Below, piece by piece: positions 14,179-19,855 of a stretch of DNA of 19,855 nt. This DNA comes from DATGFK01 sp040007395. GTDB lineage: Bacteria; Chloroflexota; Anaerolineae; Aggregatilineales; UBA2796. The notes under the pieces were generated by a model. That model was not told the DNA's origin. It searched no databases and was given only the letters and a program-made list of their open reading frames with translations. Where the stretch lies: the NCBI GenBank assembly GCA_040007395.1, contig JBDTVG010000066.1, positions 1 to 19,855 of the forward strand, given 5' to 3'. Within the stretch, counting starts at the first letter, position 1; each line of letters begins with the position of its first letter. Position numbers and translations under genes: made by a program.

Positions 14179-15372
14179 TTGAAGCGACAAATTGGCATCA
14201 TTATCCTAATTGCACTCGTCATTGTGGGCGGCGCGTTCTTCGGTATCACCCAATCGCAGAGCGCTTCACAACCTGCCTACAGCGCTGATGTAGTCTCGGC
14301 GCTTAGTGGCGGCGATACGACAGGCTATGCGCGAGCGCTCAAGGTGCGAGACTTTGCTTTTCCGCAGGATTACGGCGCACACCCCGACTTCCAGACAGAA
14401 TGGTGGTATTACACTGGCAATCTTGCCACACAAGATGGACGGCGTTTTGGCTTCGAGTTCACCATTTTTCGGCGGGCGATTGCACCAACTTTGCCCGCCC
14501 GCCAATCGTTGTGGGCAACCAACCAGATCTACTTTGCCGACTTTGCCGTGAGCAATATTGGCGATAACCAGTTTTATTCAGGGCAGCAGTTCAGTCGCGG
14601 CGCGGTAGGACTAGCAGGCGCGACACTCGATCCCCGGCTGAAGGTGTGGATTGAGAATTGGACGATGAGCGCCCAGAATGATGACGTATCGGTCATGCGG
14701 TTGCAAGCCGCCGACGGCCCGATGACAATTGACCTGACCACCAAACAGCTCAAACCGCCTGCCTTGCAAGGCGATCACGGCCTGAGCGCCAAGAGTCCTG
14801 AACCGGGCAATGCCAGCTACTATTATTCGCTAACGCGACTGCCCACCGAAGGGACGATTACTGTTAATGGTACGCCCTATCAGGTAACGGGTAACTCATG
14901 GTTAGATCGCGAGTGGAGTACCAGCGTTCTAAGCAAAGACGCGGTAGGTTGGGATTGGTTCGCGCTTCAACTCGATAACCAACGCGAGATCATGCTCTAC
15001 GTGATCCGCAAGAACGATGGCAGCATCGAGAGTGTATCACGCGGCACACTGATCGAGGCCGATGGCAGCACGCAGTCGATTCCGCTGGATAAGTTCAAAG
15101 TCGACTCGACAGGCAAATGGACTAGCCAGCGCACTGGAACAACCTATCCATCGGGCTGGCATGTGAATATTCAGGCTGACTCTGGCCCGATCCAATTGGA
15201 TATAACACCACTGATGCAAGATCAGGAGCTAAATTCTGTGACGGCCTATTGGGAAGGCGCATCCAAGATCAGCGGAACGGATAACGGTAAGCCTATACAA
15301 GGTTACGGCTATGTGGAACTGACGGGTTATAATCGTTCCCCGTCAGGCGAGTCTGAAAAGACAACCCGTTAG
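14179..15372 (+). CDS. Exported AttH/CrtC-family lipocalin-like protein
   Basis: The start is TTG with AAGGA seven bases upstream. The 397-residue product begins with KRQ and a hydrophobic segment (about 5-22), so it is exported and perhaps anchored. The body has the hallmarks of the AttH/CrtC family: FPQDYGAHPDFQTEWWYYTGN (61-81), FGFEFTIFRR (90-99), GNSWLDREWSTS (238-249), GWDWFALQL (257-265) and a final GYVELTGY. The family includes hydroxyneurosporene synthase (carotenoid 1,2-hydratase) and AttH, the external component linked with AttEFG transporters. Two stacked lipocalin-like barrels are expected, suited to binding a hydrophobic ligand. Because the ABC genes lie just upstream, an AttH-like role with that transporter is favoured over carotenoid hydration; ligand unknown. 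Confidence 0.82.
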   Translation: MKRQIGIIILIALVIVGGAFFGITQSQSASQPAYSADVVSALSGGDTTGYARALKVRDFAFPQDYGAHPDFQTEWWYYTGNLATQDGRRFGFEFTIFRRAIAPTLPARQSLWATNQIYFADFAVSNIGDNQFYSGQQFSRGAVGLAGATLDPRLKVWIENWTMSAQNDDVSVMRLQAADGPMTIDLTTKQLKPPALQGDHGLSAKSPEPGNASYYYSLTRLPTEGTITVNGTPYQVTGNSWLDREWSTSVLSKDAVGWDWFALQLDNQREIMLYVIRKNDGSIESVSRGTLIEADGSTQSIPLDKFKVDSTGKWTSQRTGTTYPSGWHVNIQADSGPIQLDITPLMQDQELNSVTAYWEGASKISGTDNGKPIQGYGYVELTGYNRSPSGESEKTTR

Positions 15373-15434
15373 GACGTTCATCCCTGTTTCGTTAAGATTT
15401 GTTATGGTTCGTGAAAGCGAGAACGGTAACCGCA

Positions 15435-16781
15435 ATGGCCTACATACCTCATACCGATGCCGATAGAACCGCGATGTTGGCGGCTATCGGCGTTGAGTCG
15501 CTCGATGCCCTGTTTGATGCTGTCCCAGAAGCAGAGCGCTTCCCCCGGCTCAATCTGCCGAGCAAAAGCAGCGAGATGGAAACGCTGTGGGAACTGCAAG
15601 CATTGGCAAATGCGAATGCCTCCGCCCATGATTGCGCGATGTTTCTCGGTGCAGGCGCGTACAATCACTATATTCCCAGTGTCGTTAACCACATTTTGAT
15701 GCGCGGTGAATTCTATACCGCCTACACGCCCTACCAGCCCGAAATGAGTCAAGGGACGCTTCAAGCGATCTTCGAGTGGCAGAGTATGATCTCGGTTCTG
15801 ACTGGCATGGAAGCCGCCAACGCCAGCCACTACGACGGCGCAACTAGCCTTGCCGAAGCCGTCACGGTGGCGATTGCTCAGAGTCGCGGCAAACGTCGCA
15901 AGATCATTCTTAGCCCAAACGTAAATCCGCAGTATCGTGCCGTCGCACGAACCTATCATCAGGGCAGCGGCGCACGCTTTGTCGGGGACAAAAGCGGGCG
16001 TGCCACGTTGGAAGATCTAATTGATATGCTGGATGAAACGACAGCGATGTTGGTTGTGCAATATCCCAATTTTCTAGGCCAGATCGAGGACTTCACTGGA
16101 TTAGCCAAAAAGGTACATGATGCGGGCGCGATGCTGTGCGTCGTCACCAATCCGATGATGCTGGCACTATTCAAGAGTCCCGGCGAACTCGGTGCGGATA
16201 TTGTCGTGGGCGAAGGGCAGAGTCTGGGCATTCCGTTGAGTTTCGGCGGACCGTATGTTGGCTTCTTTGCTACCAAGCAAGAATATGTGCGTAAAACCGC
16301 CGGACGCATCGTTGGCGAAACACAGGACGCAGAAGGCCGCCGTGCCTATGTGATGACGCTGCGTCCCCGCGAACAGGACATTCGCCGCGAAAAAGCCAGC
16401 AGTAACATTTGCACCAATCAGGGACTCATGGCGCTAGCCGCCTGTGTGTATCTCTCGGTGGTAGGCAAACAAGGACTGCGCCGAGTCGCAGAACTGTGCT
16501 ACCACAAGGCGCACTACGCCGCCGAGAAGATGGCCCAACTGCCGGGTTACAGCGTGAATACGACGCTGCCATTTTTTCAAGAATTCGTCGTAACTTGCCC
16601 ACGTCCAGTCAAGGACATCAACACCGTACTGTTTGAGGATCACAATATCATCGGCGGCTACGACCTGAGCAAAGATTACCCAGATCGCGCCAATCAGATG
16701 TTGGTCGCGCTCACCGAAACGAATACAAAAGCTGAGATCGATGATCTCGTATACGGGCTAGCGCAGGCGGCTAGAGGATAA
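15435..16781 (+). CDS. gcvPA: Glycine dehydrogenase (decarboxylating) subunit 1, P-protein alpha
   Basis: The ATG giving MAYIPHTDADR and 448 residues is the family's usual start; the frame extends 12 codons upstream without support. Recognisable stretches are FLGAGAYNHYIPSVV (70-84), YTAYTPYQPEMSQGTLQAIF (94-113), VVGEGQSLGIPLSFGGPYVG (258-277) and REQDIRREKASSNICTNQGL (312-331). In two-subunit P-proteins this half forms the heterotetramer with gcvPB, which carries the PLP lysine. The complex decarboxylates glycine and hands the aminomethyl group to the lipoyl H-protein. It sits seven bases before gcvPB. No gcvT or gcvH is in the window. No strong ribosome site is seen before the ATG, and no clear promoter is seen in the 62 bases before it. 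Confidence 0.95.
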   Translation: MAYIPHTDADRTAMLAAIGVESLDALFDAVPEAERFPRLNLPSKSSEMETLWELQALANANASAHDCAMFLGAGAYNHYIPSVVNHILMRGEFYTAYTPYQPEMSQGTLQAIFEWQSMISVLTGMEAANASHYDGATSLAEAVTVAIAQSRGKRRKIILSPNVNPQYRAVARTYHQGSGARFVGDKSGRATLEDLIDMLDETTAMLVVQYPNFLGQIEDFTGLAKKVHDAGAMLCVVTNPMMLALFKSPGELGADIVVGEGQSLGIPLSFGGPYVGFFATKQEYVRKTAGRIVGETQDAEGRRAYVMTLRPREQDIRREKASSNICTNQGLMALAACVYLSVVGKQGLRRVAELCYHKAHYAAEKMAQLPGYSVNTTLPFFQEFVVTCPRPVKDINTVLFEDHNIIGGYDLSKDYPDRANQMLVALTETNTKAEIDDLVYGLAQAARG

Positions 16782-16787
16782 ATAGGT

Positions 16788-18287
16788 ATGGAAACAACCA
16801 CCACCGACACAAACGACGCAAAAATCATCGAACCGCTGATCTACGATCTGGGCGCACCGGGACGCTATGTCAGTACATTGATGCCGCAGTGCGATGTCCC
16901 TGAAAGCGATCTGCCCACCGATCTCATACGTGGCGATCTCGATCTACCGGAAGTCTCCGAATTGGATGTCGTGCGCCACTTTGTCAACCTGAGCCAATTG
17001 AATTACGCCATTGACAAGGGCTTCTACCCACTCGGTAGCTGCACGATGAAATATAACCCCAAGATCGACGAGGACACGGCCCGACTTCCCGGCTTCGCGC
17101 AGATTCATCCTTTGCAGGACGCTAACACAGTTCAGGGTGCGTTAGCGCTCATGTATACTGTGCAGCAGTGGTTGTGCGAGATCGCAGGCTTCCCCGCGAT
17201 CAGTCTCCAACCGGCGGCGGGCGCACAGGGCGAATTTGCGGGTATTCTCGTTATCCGCGCCTATCATCAGGATCGCGGTGGGATCAAGCGCACGAAGATT
17301 TTGGTGCCCAACAGCGCCCATGGCACGAACCCCGCGACCTCCACGATGGCAGGCTTTACCGTTGTGGAGTTGCCCTCGAATGCTGACGGTGACGTAGATC
17401 TCGACGCGCTGCGACGTGAAGCCGATGATACCGTCGCTGGGATGATGATCACCGTGCCAAGTACGCTGGGCATATTCGACAAGAACATCAAAGAGATTAT
17501 TGAGATCATTCATGGCTGCGGCGGGCTAATGTACATGGACGGCGCAAATATGAATGCGCTGCTAGGCGTGGTCAAGCCCGGTGAACTCGGTTTTGACGTG
17601 ATGCACTATAACCTGCACAAGACGTTCAGCACGCCACATGGCGGTGGCGGCCCCGGTTCTGGCCCCTGTGCAGTCACGGCGGAACTTGCCGACTATCTCC
17701 CCGGTCCCATCGTCGGGATCGTTGAACCTGCCAAAGACGAAAACGACTCACCACTCTATGGCTGGATCACCCCATCCCGCAGCGTTGGTCGGCTCAAGGC
17801 GTTTCACGGCAACTTCGGGATGCACGTCCGCGCTTACACCTACATTCGGCTGCACGGATACGAAGGCATCAACGCCATCAGCCGCCACGCTGTACTAAAC
17901 GCTAATTACCTGCGAGTGAATCTTGCCAGCACCTATAAGATTCCCTATAACCGGATGTGCGGTCATGAGGTGGTGATCGAAGGACATTTCGAGAATGTGC
18001 CAGACATTCACGCGCTTGATATTTCCAAGCGGCTGATGGACTACAACATTCACCCGCCGACCAACTACTTCCCACTAATTGTACCGGAAGCGCTGCTCAT
18101 CGAGCCAACTGAATCGGAGAGCAAAGAAACGCTCGACAGGTTTATTGACGTGATGAAAACGATTGCTACCGAAGCCCACGAACAGCCGGATCTGCTGCAC
18201 AGTGCCCCACATATCACGCCTGTAGGGCGCGTGGATGAAGTGTTGGCTGCCAAACAGCTTGTGTTATGCTGCCGCCCAATAGCCTAA
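16788..18287 (+). CDS. gcvPB: Glycine dehydrogenase (decarboxylating) subunit 2, P-protein beta
   Basis: The 499-residue protein carries the PLP Schiff-base lysine, Lys278, in MHYNLHKTFSTPHGGGGPG (272-290), with the Gly-rich loop right after it. Other conserved segments are FYPLGSCTMKYNPK (79-92), LQPAAGAQGEFAG (140-152), VPNSAHGTNPAT (173-184), YMDGANMNALLG (249-260) and HPPTNYFPLIVPEALLIEPTE near the C-terminus. Together with gcvPA it makes the glycine-cleavage P-protein. GAGGA lies nine bases before the ATG. The first 15 residues, a Thr/Asp-rich run, are poorly conserved in kind. A 13-pair hairpin follows the gene and probably closes the operon. Confidence 0.96.
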   Translation: METTTTDTNDAKIIEPLIYDLGAPGRYVSTLMPQCDVPESDLPTDLIRGDLDLPEVSELDVVRHFVNLSQLNYAIDKGFYPLGSCTMKYNPKIDEDTARLPGFAQIHPLQDANTVQGALALMYTVQQWLCEIAGFPAISLQPAAGAQGEFAGILVIRAYHQDRGGIKRTKILVPNSAHGTNPATSTMAGFTVVELPSNADGDVDLDALRREADDTVAGMMITVPSTLGIFDKNIKEIIEIIHGCGGLMYMDGANMNALLGVVKPGELGFDVMHYNLHKTFSTPHGGGGPGSGPCAVTAELADYLPGPIVGIVEPAKDENDSPLYGWITPSRSVGRLKAFHGNFGMHVRAYTYIRLHGYEGINAISRHAVLNANYLRVNLASTYKIPYNRMCGHEVVIEGHFENVPDIHALDISKRLMDYNIHPPTNYFPLIVPEALLIEPTESESKETLDRFIDVMKTIATEAHEQPDLLHSAPHITPVGRVDEVLAAKQLVLCCRPIA

Positions 18288-18311
18288 GGTTGATTTAGCT
18301 AATGGTTTGAA

Positions 18312-18350
18312 ACTTTCCCTCTCTACCTATCACAAGGGGAGGGGGAAAGT
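18312..18350 (+). terminator. Hairpin after gcvPB, probable terminator
   Basis: Bases 18312-18324 pair with 18338-18350 over 13 base pairs, two of them G-U, around a 13-base loop. The right arm is followed by GGATTAATAATTT rather than a solid T run, so termination may be incomplete. It is the only such structure in the 220 bases between gcvPB and the next gene; a TATACT hexamer at 18430-18435 is the only promoter-like element seen after it. Confidence 0.45.
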
Positions 18351-18507
18351 GGATTAATAATTTACCCGATTTGAGTGTCAGTTAGCCGAAACTAGGCGCG
18401 TTAATAGGTCATCATGACGAGCGCTGCTGTATACTTTTCCAGCAAAGATCGATAAAATGTTTATAGTTAGTTTGTCTTGCAATGGCTTGTCTCCGCTGGA
18501 GGACTCT

Positions 18508-18894
18508 ATGCCCGTTACATTCGATTTACGCGAAGATGGTCATGTCGCCTATTATACTGTCACCGATCCTTGGACAAAAGATGAGTTCGTGGCCCATTAT
18601 CCACTGGATATTGCCCATCGAACGAGTGTCAAGTATCCTGTACACTGGGTTCTGGATTTTCAGGGTACAGGCACAATGCCGCCCGGCATTCTTAGAGCAC
18701 GCGATAACTCGCCGCTTTTGTTGTATCCCAAAACCGGGGATTTTCTAATCGTTGGTGGTTCCTATTTCGTGCGAACCATTGCCGAAACGATCTTGCGTTT
18801 GCTGCGCTTCAATAATGGTCATTTTTTTAGAAATGATACCGAAGCTTGGGTTTATCTTCGAACCCTACTGGCTAAAGAAAAAGTGGCTCAGTAG
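18508..18894 (+). CDS. Small uncharacterised protein, possibly STAS/SpoIIAA-like
   Basis: An ATG with GGAGGA six bases upstream gives 128 residues; an upstream in-frame ATG would add 17 residues but lacks a ribosome site. The protein opens with strands (VTFDLREDGHVAYYTVTDPW), then a helix (TKDEFVAHYPLDIAHRTS), a strand (VHWVLDFQGTG, about 45-55), PPGILRAR (58-65), a central strand DFLIVGGSYFVRTIAETIL (78-96) and a C-terminal helix EAWVYLRTLL. The alternating strand/helix order and the hydrophobic strand ending in 'D' resemble SpoIIAA-like or STAS-like folds that regulate partners, but no defining motif is present. It has no membrane segment. It may be co-transcribed with the next gene, 40 bases on. 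Confidence 0.6.
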   Translation: MPVTFDLREDGHVAYYTVTDPWTKDEFVAHYPLDIAHRTSVKYPVHWVLDFQGTGTMPPGILRARDNSPLLLYPKTGDFLIVGGSYFVRTIAETILRLLRFNNGHFFRNDTEAWVYLRTLLAKEKVAQ

Positions 18895-18934
18895 GTACAA
18901 TTTATCGGTAAACTATCAATGACAGGAGGCCCTC

Positions 18935-19690
18935 ATGGTTAAACCCACCGCAATTTTTCATGTCAGAACAGACATCGTTGGCGCAATTCTAATTCGACGC
19001 TGGCTTAACGAAAATGTCCCCGGTTTTGCCCCAGAATGGATAATAGAAGCCGATTTGGAATCAGATTTTTTTGCTGACCACCTGATGAAAGTGTCCAGCA
19101 TTATGCAGAAAGGCTATGTTGCCCAAAGCGCGCTGGCGCTTGCCGCCATCCGCAGGTGGCAACTACACGATGTAGCCCTGCTGGCGGGTGGCAGGCCCGC
19201 CCCGCTCTCCCCTACCCCTGATCAGGTCAAATACTATACAGATATTCGCCCCGAAGCTGTTGAAGAAGCGACCAATCAAGGCTATAACGCGCTGCGAGTT
19301 GATGTTCGTAGTGAGGCCGATCTGGAAAAGATTGCAGACAGCGAAACCCTAATTGGCACTGGACTGATCCATTTCCTGCCCGATGAAGCGCTTACCTCTG
19401 TATTCATATCGCTGGCTCAGGCTGGAATCAAACAAGCCGTGTTTAACAATGGTGGGCTACCGCCGAACCAGACAAATGCTGAATTTCAAATCTTTGTCGA
19501 TACCTTTATCCGTCTAGGACATCCGCTCTTTATCCGATCTGTTGAGCAAATGGCAGCCCTACTTCCTGACGGATGGGAGATCACCGATGCGTGTGAGATT
19601 GACGATTTGCTGCCCTATATGGAGCCAGTTGGGGAGAAGTTGAGAGGGATGCCAAGCCTGTTCAACACCTACCTATTCTCGCAAGTCTAG
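18935..19690 (+). CDS. Uncharacterised protein, possibly a divergent methyltransferase
   Basis: A perfect AGGAGG five bases before the ATG gives a 251-residue soluble protein. I do not recognise its family. An early helical part (to about 90) has no clear SAM-binding glycine loop. Later come ALRVDVRSEADLEKI (119-133), then LIGTGLIHFLPDEAL (139-153), which resembles the 'strand IV then helix' segment of class I methyltransferases, then KQAVFNNGG (166-174) and a late 'ALLPDGWEI' near 213-221, common where methyltransferases close their sheet. Without motif I, SAM binding is unsupported. The neighbour just upstream is another orphan protein and a strong terminator follows, so the two form a small self-contained unit. 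Confidence 0.6.
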   Translation: MVKPTAIFHVRTDIVGAILIRRWLNENVPGFAPEWIIEADLESDFFADHLMKVSSIMQKGYVAQSALALAAIRRWQLHDVALLAGGRPAPLSPTPDQVKYYTDIRPEAVEEATNQGYNALRVDVRSEADLEKIADSETLIGTGLIHFLPDEALTSVFISLAQAGIKQAVFNNGGLPPNQTNAEFQIFVDTFIRLGHPLFIRSVEQMAALLPDGWEITDACEIDDLLPYMEPVGEKLRGMPSLFNTYLFSQV

Positions 19691-19713
19691 TCTGAAAGCC
19701 GTCTGACTCCACT

Positions 19714-19751
19714 GAAAATCCCTTCTCTCCCGCAACTGAGGAGGGATTTTC
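19714..19751. terminator. Strong rho-independent terminator
   Basis: GAAAATCCCTTCTC (19714-19727) pairs with GAGGAGGGATTTTC (19738-19751) over 14 base pairs with one G-U, around a ten-base loop. The right arm ends TTTTC and the left arm begins GAAAA, so it can work in both directions. The remaining bases to the window end are AT-rich with no gene seen. Confidence 0.75.
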
Positions 19752-19855
19752 TTGCCTCTGCCTCCCTCTAATATATAAAATTTAATGGCATAACGACTAG
19801 TAACTAATGGTGCAAGCTAGGGTAGCCATAAGAAGCGCTAAACTATAGGTATCGA

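Noticed and set aside
14179..15372. The AttH/CrtC-family gene read as a true carotenoid hydratase linked to the ABA4-like gene
   Set aside because: No phytoene synthase, desaturase or cyclase gene is present, the two genes are 9 kb apart, and the ABC genes directly upstream point to an AttH-type role.
15402..15959. A 185-residue minus-strand frame inside gcvPA
   Set aside because: It lies wholly antisense to a well conserved gene and has no motif or ribosome site of its own.
1..19855. CRISPR arrays, integrase sites, replication origin boxes
   Set aside because: Reading both strands showed no regularly spaced identical repeats, no att-like tRNA end and no cluster of DnaA boxes.

Overview
The window looks like a chromosomal segment of a Chloroflexota bacterium, probably Anaerolineae or a related class. 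This is inferred from gene content. The main clues are an exported multi-SH3 protein with Thr/Pro-rich 'TPT' linkers, a GT28 glycolipid glycosyltransferase, a split glycine decarboxylase (gcvPA/gcvPB), and two small orphan proteins of a type I associate with this phylum. Base composition is moderate throughout. Start codons include GTG and TTG, and most genes have clear AGGAG-like ribosome sites.

Layout, left to right. At the left edge the first 33 codons of a TnpB (IS200/IS605-type) gene run off the window on the minus strand. Next is a plus-strand exported protein with three SH3-like modules. Two minus-strand genes follow: a MGDG-synthase-like glycosyltransferase and a class I/II aminotransferase. 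The aminotransferase is divergent from a translationally coupled pair, an ABA4-like membrane protein and a 3-hydroxyisobutyrate-dehydrogenase-family enzyme. About 470 bp without a protein gene come next. They hold a long terminator palindrome, a strong promoter, several hairpins and an internal terminator, and lead to a SpeA-like PLP decarboxylase. A bidirectional terminator separates this from a minus-strand group: two DUF5668/LiaF-type envelope proteins and a SnoaL-like protein.

From about 10.2 kb the plus strand carries an ABC ATPase, a long FtsX/MacB-type permease, a Nudix hydrolase and an AttH/CrtC-family exported lipocalin-like protein. Together these resemble an AttEFGH-type transporter with a Nudix gene inserted. 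The two glycine decarboxylase subunits follow, then two orphan genes and a strong terminator.

How it fits together. Amino-acid metabolism depending on PLP is prominent (aminotransferase, decarboxylase, gcvPA, gcvPB). The envelope theme runs through the glycosyltransferase, SH3 protein, LiaF-like pair and Att-like exporter. No CRISPR array, tRNA, rRNA or complete mobile element was seen. The least explained parts are the structured RNA leader at about 6.1-6.3 kb, the Att-like operon with its Nudix insertion beside the LiaF-like pair, and the two orphan genes at the right end.
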